8,086 nucleotides of DNA from Desulfobacterales bacterium CG23_combo_of_CG06-09_8_20_14_all_51_8 (GCA_002772195.1 PCSG01000319.1:1-8086), one strand, 5' to 3'; positions 1 to 7,239 are shown, counted from the first letter of the stretch. Notes: generated by a model not told the origin, from the letters alone. Numbers and translations: made by a program.

Positions 1-1126
1 CGGGGCCGTGTATCTGGCAAAACTGATGGATACCGCGCCGATTCCCGCCAAGGCTGCGGAATACGCCAAAATTATCCGGGACAATGCTTCCTTAAGACGC
101 ATGATTCAGGCGGCCAGCGATATTTCCAACCGGTGTTTTGACAATACCGCATCCGTGGATGATGTCGTTGATTTTGCCGAAGGGGTCATTTTCGATATTA
201 TCGACAACAAGAGCAAGCCGTCCTATTACCCGATCAGCAAGGCCATTGACGCCAACATTGACGCATTGGAGGAACGACGGGGGAATAAAGCCCTGATTTC
301 CGGCATTCCCACCGGGTTTCAAAGACTGGACACCCTCACATCCGGGCTCCAGGGATCGGATCTCATCATTCTGGCGGCTCGGCCGGGTATGGGAAAAACC
401 GCCTTTTCCCTGAATCTGACCCGGAATATCGCCGTAGATGCCCATGTTCCGGTGGTTTTCTTTTCCCTGGAAATGTCAAAAGAGCAGCTTTCCTTGCGGC
501 TCCTGTGTTCGGAAGCCCGGATTGACTCATCTAGCGTGAGAAGTGGTTGTATCAACGATGATGACTGGAGCAAGATGACGGAAGCGGCAAGTGTTTTATC
601 CGATGCCCCGATTTTTTTAGACGATTCCGCTGAATTGACTTCCCTGGATATCAAAACAAAGGCCCGGCGCCTGAAACTTGAAAAAAACATCGGACTCATT
701 GTCATTGATTATCTTCAGCTCATGAAACCGCGCATGCATATAGACCGCCGGGACCTCGAAATTTCTGAAATGTCCCGGTCTTTAAAAGCCCTTGCAAAAG
801 AGCTCAAAATTCCCATTATCGCGCTGTCCCAGCTCAACCGCCGGCTGGAGGAAAGATCTAATAAACGTCCGCAGCTCTCGGACCTGAGGGAGTCCGGAGC
901 CCTGGAACAGGATGCGGATATTGTCATGTTTATCTACCGGGATGAGGCCTATAACAAGGATGAAAACAATCCTCACAAAGGGACCGCCGAAATCATTATC
1001 GCCAAACACCGCAACGGCCCCACGGGCATGCAGCAGCTTATGTTTATGGATGCCTACACCCGGTTTGAAAATATCGCCCATGGCATTGAAGCCTATGAAT
1101 CCGCGGCTAACCCGGATCTGCATTGA
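1..1126 (+). CDS. dnaB: Replicative DNA helicase DnaB, 5'-truncated by window edge
   Basis: DnaB is the hexameric 5'-to-3' helicase that unwinds DNA at the replication fork and is loaded at the origin with DnaA. The reading frame is open to the left edge (Gly-Ala precede the GTG at 8-10), so that GTG is an internal Val codon. About 374 residues are visible; DnaB is usually 450-470, so roughly 85 N-terminal residues are missing. Counting the Val at base 8 as residue 1, the RecA-like domain has Walker A ARPGMGKT (124-131), Walker B LIVIDY with Asp234, the motif LSQLNRRLEER, and the DnaB signature SDLRESGALEQDADIVMF followed by the RDEAYN and AKHRNGPTG segments. The end of the N-terminal domain and the linker helix are also present. 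No intein interrupts the conserved motifs. The hflX start lies 45 bases downstream, so co-transcription is likely. In related bacteria dnaB usually follows rpsF-rpsR-rplI, which would lie left of this window (inference). Confidence 0.97.
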   Translation, partial: GAVYLAKLMDTAPIPAKAAEYAKIIRDNASLRRMIQAASDISNRCFDNTASVDDVVDFAEGVIFDIIDNKSKPSYYPISKAIDANIDALEERRGNKALISGIPTGFQRLDTLTSGLQGSDLIILAARPGMGKTAFSLNLTRNIAVDAHVPVVFFSLEMSKEQLSLRLLCSEARIDSSSVRSGCINDDDWSKMTEAASVLSDAPIFLDDSAELTSLDIKTKARRLKLEKNIGLIVIDYLQLMKPRMHIDRRDLEISEMSRSLKALAKELKIPIIALSQLNRRLEERSNKRPQLSDLRESGALEQDADIVMFIYRDEAYNKDENNPHKGTAEIIIAKHRNGPTGMQQLMFMDAYTRFENIAHGIEAYESAANPDLH

Positions 1127-1171
1127 TTATACCTGGCGCAATTTCACGGTTGAAGGGGTAACGTATTTTAT

Positions 1172-2839
1172 ATGAAAAAACTCTTCGGCAATACCACCGG
1201 GCTTAAGGCGACACAACTGCGGAATATTGAAAGCCTTTACCGCCACCGCATTCCTGCCGAAACAGTGGTCTCTCTTCCGGTGCTGGACCTTTTGTGCCCC
1301 ATGTCCCGGGAAATAAACCGCCAGATCGGCCTTTTGGTGGACCGGTCGGGTAAAATCGTGTTCGTGGTCATCGGTGAACATAACAGTATCCTGCTGCCGG
1401 ACACCAGCGATTACCGTACCCCGCCCGGCCGGCTCAAGGGGTTGCGTTACATTCACACCCACCTCCGGGATGAAGCCCTGACCCAGGATGACCTCACGGA
1501 CCTCAGTCTGCTGCGACTGGATCTGGTCGCCGCTGTTACCCTGTCCGACGCCGGTGTGCCCCGTCAAATGCATCTGGCGACGATCGCCCCAAATGCATCC
1601 GGCCGAACTCCCTGCCAGGTTTATCCTCCCATGGATGCCAGCGACCCGGGCATCCACTGCCTGGAGATGATCACCGCCATTGAAACGGAACTTACCCGGA
1701 TCAGCGCCTTGCACGATGTCGATCCCGGCGTTGAACGGGCGATGCTTATCAGCGTCACAACCTCATCTATGATCAAAGCCGAAGCCTCCATCGCCGAACT
1801 TAAAGAACTGGCGAGGTCCAATGATATTTTTGTCATTGATACCGTCATCCAGCATCGCAAGAAAATCGACCCGCGGTTTCTGATCGGCAGCGGAAAAATC
1901 GAGGAATTGAGTATTCTGGCCATGAACAAAGGCGCCACCCTGATTGTTTTTGATCAGGAACTGAATCCGTCGCAGATAAAATCCATCACCGACAAACTGG
2001 ATATCAAGGTCATCGACCGGAGCCAGTTGATTTTAGACATTTTCGCGCAGCGGGCCCGGACCAGCGAGGGCAAACTCCAGGTGGAGCTGGCTCAGCTCAA
2101 ATATATGCTGCCGCGGCTGGTGCAGCGGACCACGGCCCTGTCCCGCCTGGCCGGGGGCATCGGCGGCCGGGGACCCGGAGAAACCAAACTGGAAATCGAC
2201 CGGCGGCGGATAAGGGAACGCATCACCCGCATTGAAAAGGGACTCCAGCAGGTCAAAAAACAGCGGCAGGTGGAAAAAGCCAGGCGCGGAAAAAAAGGGC
2301 TGCCGGTGATTTCCATTATCGGCTACACCAACGCCGGAAAATCCACCCTGCTCAACACCCTGACCAAAAGCAGCGTGGCGGCGGAAAACCGGCTGTTTGC
2401 CACCCTCGACCCCTCCAGCCGCCGCTTGAAATTCCCCCAGGATATCGAAGTCATCATCACCGACACGGTGGGTTTCATCCGGGATCTGCCCAAAGAACTG
2501 CGCATCGCGTTTCAGGCTACCTTAGAAGAGCTTGAAAGCGCGGATCTCCTGCTGCATGTGATTGACTGCGCCAATCCGGACTATGCGTCGCAAATAAAGT
2601 CCGTGAACAACATTTTAGAAGACCTGGACATCCTCCACATTCCGACGATCCCGGTGCTGAACAAAAAGGATCTGGTGGATGAAGAAACCATGGCCGCCAT
2701 CGTAAAAGAGACTGAAGGCATTCCCATTTCAGCAAAAAACGCTTCAACCCTTTTCCCGCTCATTGATAAAATGCAGTCCATGGTCCTGTCGCCGCCCTTG
2801 CGGCCGATGAACCGCCATGACGCAACAGCGGGTTCATGA
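1172..2839 (+). CDS. hflX: GTPase HflX, long form with N-terminal JAB-like extension
   Basis: HflX is a ribosome-associated GTPase that binds the 50S subunit and splits stalled or stress-idled 70S ribosomes. At 555 residues this one is much longer than the E. coli form (about 426). The core starts near residue 188 with the HflX N-terminal domain, followed by the family signature GGIGGRGPGETKLE (328-341), a charged helical hairpin (about 341-375) and the G domain: G1 GYTNAGKS (384-391), G2 Thr411 in TLDPSSR, G3 DTVGF (431-435), G4 NKKD (497-500) and G5 SAK (520-522). All GTPase motifs are intact. Residues 1-187 form an extension that resembles a JAB/RadC-like fold, with Glu47, His95-Thr-His97 and Asp107 (see findings). 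The ATG follows GAAGGGG at 1152-1158 with a rather long 13-base spacer. The N-terminal residues match what I remember of long HflX proteins, which supports this start. It lies between dnaB and suhB on the same strand. Confidence 0.96.
   Translation: MKKLFGNTTGLKATQLRNIESLYRHRIPAETVVSLPVLDLLCPMSREINRQIGLLVDRSGKIVFVVIGEHNSILLPDTSDYRTPPGRLKGLRYIHTHLRDEALTQDDLTDLSLLRLDLVAAVTLSDAGVPRQMHLATIAPNASGRTPCQVYPPMDASDPGIHCLEMITAIETELTRISALHDVDPGVERAMLISVTTSSMIKAEASIAELKELARSNDIFVIDTVIQHRKKIDPRFLIGSGKIEELSILAMNKGATLIVFDQELNPSQIKSITDKLDIKVIDRSQLILDIFAQRARTSEGKLQVELAQLKYMLPRLVQRTTALSRLAGGIGGRGPGETKLEIDRRRIRERITRIEKGLQQVKKQRQVEKARRGKKGLPVISIIGYTNAGKSTLLNTLTKSSVAAENRLFATLDPSSRRLKFPQDIEVIITDTVGFIRDLPKELRIAFQATLEELESADLLLHVIDCANPDYASQIKSVNNILEDLDILHIPTIPVLNKKDLVDEETMAAIVKETEGIPISAKNASTLFPLIDKMQSMVLSPPLRPMNRHDATAGS
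1309..1540 (+). other. JAB/RadC-like region in the HflX extension
   Basis: This region covers about residues 47-123 of HflX. It shows the order typical of JAB/MPN metalloprotease-like folds: a Glu in a strand context (Glu47 in SREINRQIGLL), an aspartate turn (VDRSGK), then RYIHTH (92-97) followed by LTQDDL with Asp107. The canonical JAMM signature is H-x-H-x7-S-x2-D. Here it reads H-T-H-x6-T-x2-D, one residue short, with Thr for Ser and Leu in place of the usual Pro after the second His. The assignment is motif-based inference; metal binding or peptidase activity is uncertain. Confidence 0.4.
2807..2837 (+). other. Stem-loop across the end of hflX
   Basis: ATGAACC (2807-2813) pairs perfectly with GGTTCAT (2831-2837). 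The stem can add two G-C pairs (GC 2814-2815 with GC 2828-2829) across one bulged G. The 3' arm reaches the first base of the hflX stop codon. No T-run follows, so it is not a classical intrinsic terminator. It could protect the 3' end of the dnaB-hflX message or be coincidental. Confidence 0.35.
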
Positions 2840-2880
2840 TCACGGCGTCAAATGCCAACAATTTAAAACCAATGAATCTG

Positions 2881-2908
2881 TTGACGAGACCGGATGATGT
2901 GCTATATT
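2881..2908 (+). promoter_or_regulatory. Predicted sigma-70-type promoter for suhB
   Basis: A -35 element TTGACG (2881-2886) is separated by 16 bases from a -10 element TATATT (2903-2908). Each is close to consensus (TTGACA, TATAAT). Transcription would be expected to begin at about 2914-2917, directly at the suhB ATG (2918), leaving little or no untranslated leader. This is prediction by eye only. Confidence 0.5.
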
Positions 2909-2917
2909 TTATAAACT

Positions 2918-3697
2918 ATGGATCTTGAAAGAATAAAAAATACCGCCATTGGCGCGGCCTATGACAGCGCCGCCATCATCAACGGATTTTCCGGCCGATT
3001 GACGCGCATTGCCAAAAAAGGGCCCATTGATCTGGTCACCGAAGCCGATATCGCATCAGAAAAAAACATTATCGCCGCCATCCGGTCCCGGTTTCCGGAT
3101 CATGACATTCTCGCCGAAGAAAGCGGCCTGAACAGATCCACGGATGCCACCTGTCAGTGGATTGTCGATCCATTGGACGGAACCACAAATTTCGCGCATC
3201 AGATCCCTGTTTTCGCGGTTTCCATCGCCTTTGCATCCGCTGGCGAAATCCTGGTGGGCATTGTGCTCAACCCGGCCACCGGCGATCTTTTTACCGCCAT
3301 ACGCGGACAAGGAGCGATGTTAAATAATCAGCCCATCCGGGTTTCAGAAGAAATAAACCTTGCGGACAGCCTGCTGGCGACGGGATTCCCCTATGATGTG
3401 AAAGACATGCTGGACCCGGTCATGGAACGACTGCGGCGGTGCGTTGAAGGGGCCAGGGGCATCCGCCGTCTGGGATCGGCGGCCCTGGATTTATGCTTTG
3501 TCGCCTGCGGAAGATTCGCCGGTTTCTGGGAGGAAAATTTAAAACCCTGGGATACGGCCGCCGGATGGCTCATCGCCGAGGAGGCGGGGGCCCAGGTGAC
3601 AGACTTTTCCGGCCGCCCCTACGGACTTGACAAGAACCAGATACTGGCGGCATCGCCGCCCATCCATCCTGCCATGAAATCGCTACTGGAGATATAA
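2918..3697 (+). CDS. suhB: Inositol monophosphatase family protein (SuhB-like)
   Basis: This is a Mg-dependent phosphatase of the IMPase/FBPase superfamily, 259 residues, the usual full length. It is expected to hydrolyse inositol-1-phosphate or related sugar phosphates in the cytoplasm; the true substrate cannot be read from sequence. Metal-site motifs are complete: LAEESG with Glu67, WIVDPLDGTTNF (81-92) with Asp84 and Asp87, and KPWDTAAG with Asp212. The N-terminal segment also carries the typical DLVTEAD (38-44). The start MDLERI fits the family. No Shine-Dalgarno sequence precedes the ATG, and a promoter lies almost directly on it, suggesting leaderless translation. The gap from hflX is 78 bases, and a small cysteine-rich gene begins 10 bases downstream. 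In E. coli, SuhB also acts in rRNA transcription antitermination; whether this protein does is unknown. Confidence 0.93.
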   Translation: MDLERIKNTAIGAAYDSAAIINGFSGRLTRIAKKGPIDLVTEADIASEKNIIAAIRSRFPDHDILAEESGLNRSTDATCQWIVDPLDGTTNFAHQIPVFAVSIAFASAGEILVGIVLNPATGDLFTAIRGQGAMLNNQPIRVSEEINLADSLLATGFPYDVKDMLDPVMERLRRCVEGARGIRRLGSAALDLCFVACGRFAGFWEENLKPWDTAAGWLIAEEAGAQVTDFSGRPYGLDKNQILAASPPIHPAMKSLLEI

Positions 3698-3707
3698 CGA
3701 ACTGATT

Positions 3708-3902
3708 ATGAATAACTTTTTAAAACCAAGACTTATTGATAAATATCTTGAATGTTTCGGCGATCTGGACCTCAACGATCCCATGTGCCGGAAGCATTGC
3801 GCCCTGCGCCTGAAATGCGCCATTGAGCAGGTGGAGCAGAACCGTCTGATGCAGATTGAAGACTCCATCAATTTTGAGGAAATTCCCCTCAAAGTTCAGT
3901 AA
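3708..3902 (+). CDS. Small cysteine-motif protein, function unknown
   Basis: This predicted protein has 64 residues, and I do not recognise a named family. It has four cysteines in the spacing C-x10-C-x3-C-x5-C (Cys16, Cys27, Cys31, Cys37), in the context ECFGDLD ... DPMCRKHC ... LKCAIEQ. The CFG...D...P.C..xC.....C pattern resembles short cysteine modules that may bind Zn or an Fe-S cluster in DNA- or RNA-associated proteins; that is inference. The rest is charged and helical, with an acidic C-terminal part and no signal peptide or membrane segment. It starts 10 bases after the suhB stop on the same strand, so translation is probably coupled to suhB. The nearest purine-rich site (GGAG, 3688-3691) is 16 bases away, so the ribosome site is weak. 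The coherent cysteine spacing and operon position argue for a real gene rather than a chance ORF. Confidence 0.7.
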   Translation: MNNFLKPRLIDKYLECFGDLDLNDPMCRKHCALRLKCAIEQVEQNRLMQIEDSINFEEIPLKVQ

Positions 3903-3933
3903 TTTCCCGCCTCTATCCACGGGTACGATTTTC

Positions 3934-5313
3934 TTAAACCAGCATCTTTCCGGGATTTAAAATCCCCGCCGGATCAAAAGCCGCCTTGACCCGTCGCATT
4001 AACGCCAGGGATTCCGGGCGGATTTCCTTTGTCATGTAAGCGGATTTGGTGATGCCCACCCCGTGCTCGCCGGACAGGGTGCCCCCCAGTGTCAGGGTAA
4101 AATCAAATATTTCCTCAACGGACTGAAGGGCCTTCTCCCGCTGGACCGGGTCTTTTTTATCCAGCATGATATTAAAATGAATATTGCCATCCCCGGCATG
4201 GCCGAAACTGACCATGGTCAGGCCCGTCCTGCGGCTTAATGCCTTGATCTTTTTCACGATGTCCGGAATTTTGCTCCGGGGAACCACAATATCCTCGTTA
4301 ATCTTGTCCGGTCCGTAGGTAAACAGGGCCGGCGAAACCGACTTCCTGGCCTGCCACAGGATTTCAGCTTCCTGGCTGCTTTTGGCGATTTTTACTTCCC
4401 TGGCCCCGGATTTTCGGCACACCGACGCCGCCTGTTCCGCGATCCTGGCCGTTTCTTCGGCCGTTCCTTCGACTTCAATGATGAGAATGGCTTCTGCATC
4501 CACGGGCAGGCCTGCTTTCATGTACGCTTCAGCGCACCGAATGGATGCATTGTCCATATATTCGATGGCCCGGGGAATGATTCCCCGCCGGATGATTTCA
4601 GATACGGCTTCAGCGGCGGTTTCCATGCGGTCGTAAATAACGGTCATGGTCTGAACGCTTTCCGGCAACGGAAGCAGCCGCAGAGTAAGCTTGGTGATGA
4701 CGCCCAGCGTCCCTTCGGATCCCACCATCAGACGCGTCAGGTCATACCCCACCACGCCCTTGGCGGTCTGGACCCCGGTATTGATAATTTCACCAGTGGG
4801 CAGCACCACCTCAAGCCCCAGGACATAATCCCGGGTCACCCCGTATTTGACAGCCCGGGGACCGCCGGCGCCCTCGGCCGCATTCCCGCCGAGGGTGGAA
4901 AATGCCGCGCTGGAAGGATCCGGGGGGTAAAAAAGGCCGTATTCTGCCACGGCTTTCTGGAATTCGCCGGTCACCACCCCGGGTTCCACCACCGCCACCA
5001 GATTATCCCGATCCACGGTAAGGATGCGATTCATGCGGGTCATGGCCATAACGATCCCTCCCCGGACCGCCAGAGACCCGCCGGTCATGCCGGACCCGGC
5101 CCCCCGGGGAGTGACAAAAAATCCATGCTGGTTGGCAAGGGTTAAGACAGACGACACATGAACGGAATTTTGGGGAAATACCACCGCATCCGGATAATAG
5201 GCGTCCGGCGTGGCATCATAGGAGTAACAGAGGATATCTTCTTTCTGGCGCAGGCAGTTGGACTTGCCGACAATGTCGGCTATCTTATTTAAGATCCTGG
5301 GGGGAACGCCCAT
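3934..5313 (-). CDS. glcD: FAD-linked oxidase, GlcD / D-lactate dehydrogenase type
   Basis: This is a flavoprotein of the VAO/PCMH family (FAD_binding_4 plus FAD-oxidase C-terminal domain), 459 residues, usual full length. Such enzymes oxidise D-2-hydroxy acids such as glycolate or D-lactate and pass electrons to an Fe-S partner or quinone. Visible motifs: the FAD pyrophosphate-binding loop PRGAGSGMTGGS (69-80), the Gly-rich segment STLGGNAAEGAGG, GSEGTLGVIT (198-207), WQARKSVSPAL, the metal/substrate region GHAGDGNIHFN (371-381), the catalytic-region SGEHGVG with Glu416 and His417, and the C-terminal DPAGILNPGK. The ATG is preceded by AGGA (5324-5327) at a 10-base spacing. It lies 23 bases downstream of dnaA, so it is probably co-transcribed. 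No GlcF-type Fe-S subunit gene is next to it, so its electron acceptor must be encoded elsewhere. Glycolate versus D-lactate cannot be decided from sequence alone. Confidence 0.93.
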   Translation of the reverse strand: MGVPPRILNKIADIVGKSNCLRQKEDILCYSYDATPDAYYPDAVVFPQNSVHVSSVLTLANQHGFFVTPRGAGSGMTGGSLAVRGGIVMAMTRMNRILTVDRDNLVAVVEPGVVTGEFQKAVAEYGLFYPPDPSSAAFSTLGGNAAEGAGGPRAVKYGVTRDYVLGLEVVLPTGEIINTGVQTAKGVVGYDLTRLMVGSEGTLGVITKLTLRLLPLPESVQTMTVIYDRMETAAEAVSEIIRRGIIPRAIEYMDNASIRCAEAYMKAGLPVDAEAILIIEVEGTAEETARIAEQAASVCRKSGAREVKIAKSSQEAEILWQARKSVSPALFTYGPDKINEDIVVPRSKIPDIVKKIKALSRRTGLTMVSFGHAGDGNIHFNIMLDKKDPVQREKALQSVEEIFDFTLTLGGTLSGEHGVGITKSAYMTKEIRPESLALMRRVKAAFDPAGILNPGKMLV

Positions 5314-5336
5314 ACGGCCGGTTTCCTGAACGCACC

Positions 5337-6695
5337 TTATTCGAACGTTTTATCGGTCAACTTCTTTTCGATGATATTCACCTGCTGCCGCATTTCGCCT
5401 TTTTCCTTGATTTCCTTTTCCACGGCATGAATGGAATGAATCACGGTGGCGTGGTACCGATTAAAACTTTTGCCGATGGACTGTATGGTATGACCGGTGT
5501 GCCGGCGGGTGAGAAACATGGCGATCTGCCGGGGTCTGACAAGCGACTGCTTTCGGGATTTGGAAATCATATCTTTTATCGTGATGCCGAATTCATGACA
5601 TACCAGATTTTTAATCACATCAATGGTAATGTTTTTCTGGGTTGAAATAATATTTCTGACAATACTTTCCGCCAGGGGCAAGTCCACGGCGACACCGAGC
5701 AAGCTGGCTTTTGTGGTCACCCCGATCAGGCCGCTTTCCAGAATCCGGACATTCTGCTTCAGCTCGCTGGCCATAAACTCGATGACTTCGCTGGGGACCC
5801 GCAGGGATTTATACATGGCCTTATGGCGCAGTATTTTAACCCGTGTGCGGAAATCCGGCGGTTCAATTTCAGAAATCAGGCTCAAGGCGATGCGGGATTT
5901 TAGCTGATCGCTCATTTTGGGGATTTTCGTCAAGGGGATACAGCTTGAATAAATGATTTTTTTACCGGTTTCATTTAAATAATCCAGGGTCAGGGCCAGT
6001 TCCTCCTGGGTCCGGGTCCGTCCGGAAAGCATGTGAATATCCTCTAAAAGCAGCACGTCACAGCAGAATCGGTATTTGCTTTTAAACTCATCAATGGAAT
6101 TTCGTTTAAACGCCAGCACCATCTCATTGGTAAAATCTTCGGCCGTAATATAGAAAACCCGCTCATTAGGAAAGACTGAAAGGATCTGATGGCCGGTCGC
6201 CTGCGCCAGATGGCTTTTCCCCATCCCCGGCGGTGAAAACAAAAACAATGAATTCTGGGACGGTTTCTTCTGGGAAGCCAGGGACAGGGCCGCCATATAA
6301 GCGAAATCACTGTTTTTCCCCACAACGAACTGATCGAAGGTAAAATCCCGTCTGAGCAGCCGGCCGTTTTTGGGCCGGACGTCCACCTGGGACAATGTCA
6401 GCTGAACACTGGAATCCCCCGTTTTCCGGATGACCGCTCTGGCCGGGCCATTGTTTTTTTCCGGAACCTCCAGTAAAAAATGGCACCCGTCCCCGGCAAC
6501 CCGGTGGAGTTCAGTGTTTATCAGGGGTGCGAAATTTTCTAAAACGCGTTTTTTTAAAAAATTATTCGGACAGATCAATATGAGATTTTCACCGGCGGAT
6601 TTCAAAAAATGAACGGGCTCAATCCACATTTTATAAACATGGGTGGGGATGGTTTCCTTGATCGTGTCTTTTACTTTTTGCCAGATTTTTTCCAT
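5337..6695 (-). CDS. dnaA: Chromosomal replication initiator DnaA, divergent type
   Basis: DnaA is the AAA+ protein that binds origin DNA, melts it and recruits DnaB. I place the start at the ATG 6693-6695 (MEKIWQ, 452 residues): AAGGA (6706-6710) lies 10 bases upstream and the N-terminus matches the family, while the upstream ATG (6729-6731) has no ribosome site. All four regions are present: domain I (MEKIW ... MWIEP), a short linker, AAA+ domain III from FTFDQFVVG, and domain IV at the C-terminus. Sites (452-residue numbering): Walker A SPPGMGKS (154-161), with Ser for the usual first Gly; Walker B VLLLED, with Glu218 for Asp; arginine finger Arg268 in QLKSR; sensor-II Arg317 in QNVR; VRPRQ, intact. 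The near-universal GGRDHTTV is replaced by NRYHATV, one residue shorter, implying altered DNA-site reading. The flanking genes are glcD and a namZ-like gene, not dnaN-recF-gyrB. It could be the sole DnaA of its lineage or a paralogue. Confidence 0.9.
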   Translation of the reverse strand: MEKIWQKVKDTIKETIPTHVYKMWIEPVHFLKSAGENLILICPNNFLKKRVLENFAPLINTELHRVAGDGCHFLLEVPEKNNGPARAVIRKTGDSSVQLTLSQVDVRPKNGRLLRRDFTFDQFVVGKNSDFAYMAALSLASQKKPSQNSLFLFSPPGMGKSHLAQATGHQILSVFPNERVFYITAEDFTNEMVLAFKRNSIDEFKSKYRFCCDVLLLEDIHMLSGRTRTQEELALTLDYLNETGKKIIYSSCIPLTKIPKMSDQLKSRIALSLISEIEPPDFRTRVKILRHKAMYKSLRVPSEVIEFMASELKQNVRILESGLIGVTTKASLLGVAVDLPLAESIVRNIISTQKNITIDVIKNLVCHEFGITIKDMISKSRKQSLVRPRQIAMFLTRRHTGHTIQSIGKSFNRYHATVIHSIHAVEKEIKEKGEMRQQVNIIEKKLTDKTFE

Positions 6696-6755
6696 AGAGG
6701 GCTTGTCCTTGAGGGCTGCGGTTCTGAACATGTCAAAATATTACTTGTTGCGGCC

Positions 6756-6785
6756 ATTAAAATCGGTTACAAAAGAACGACGCAA
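6756..6785 (-). promoter_or_regulatory. Possible dnaA promoter
   Basis: Read on the minus strand, TTGCGT (6785-6780) and TTTAAT (6761-6756) are separated by 18 bases. Transcription would start near 6749, giving an untranslated leader of about 54 bases to the ATG at 6695. The elements are only moderate matches, and the region is AT-rich, so chance matches are common. Confidence 0.27.
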
Positions 6786-6962
6786 ACGCACCAAAACAAA
6801 AAAAAATTCGCTGAAAATATACGTAAAAATATAAAGGGAAGGGCAATATAAAACGGCTATGATTTTCTTTCAGGATTGTGCTGATCCCCCCAGAAGAAAC
6901 CAGCAGGGAATTGAAGACCCTTATAAAGTTTATTCCCGGCTGCGTCAAATTTTGTTTTTAGC

Positions 6963-6973
6963 GATATGTCTTC
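6963..6973 (+). repeat. GATATkTCTTC repeat, copy 1
   Basis: GATATGTCTTC, followed by TTTTGAAATT. It is identical over 11 bases to copy 3 (7326-7336) and differs by one base from copy 2 (7061-7071). All three lie in the dnaA-namZ intergenic region and have the same orientation. Confidence 0.45.
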
Positions 6974-7060
6974 TTTTGAAATTAACTTGTAGACAATATA
7001 TATTTGTAATATTTCTGACGTATTGGAATCGAATCTTAGTACAAGTAGGTAAAACTTCTG

Positions 7061-7071
7061 GATATTTCTTC
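7061..7071 (+). repeat. GATATkTCTTC repeat, copy 2
   Basis: GATATTTCTTC, preceded by CTG as in copy 3 and followed by TTTTTGAAAAT, which resembles the flank of copy 1 (TTTTGAAATT). The shared flanks make common ancestry or a shared binding role more likely than three chance matches, although the region is AT-rich. Confidence 0.4.
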
Positions 7072-7239
7072 TTTTTGAAAATCACGAGCAATATTAAGAG
7101 GATCAGCCGTCTTTCAACATTTAGCCAGCCAGGCGGCATCTGTCAATATTTGCTGTTTTCTTAAATTTTCATCGTTTTTTACAAATATACGACAATTTCA
7201 TGACAATCCTGTGTCTTTGATTTTCTCTTTTTTTCTATT

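Noticed and set aside
8..10. GTG as the dnaB start codon
   Set aside because: The frame is open to the left edge and the preceding codons fit the DnaB N-terminal domain, so this is an internal Val codon of a truncated gene.
374..950. Intein or insertion in dnaB
   Set aside because: DnaB often hosts inteins at its ATPase motifs, but the motifs here are continuous and the length is normal.
1127..1714. 195-codon minus-strand ORF opposite hflX
   Set aside because: It is the shadow of a well-supported gene, with no family motifs of its own.
3912..3920. CTATCCACG as a DnaA box
   Set aside because: It has two mismatches to TTATCCACA and lies alone between convergent genes; not enough to call a box.
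6729..6731. ATG giving a 464-residue DnaA
   Set aside because: It has no ribosome-binding site, and the extra 12 residues do not look like a DnaA N-terminus; the ATG at 6693-6695 has AAGGA at a good distance and begins MEKIW.
6859..7164. 101-codon ORF in the dnaA-namZ gap
   Set aside because: It lies in AT-rich DNA, has no good ribosome site, resembles no family I know, and its composition looks like translated AT-rich non-coding sequence.
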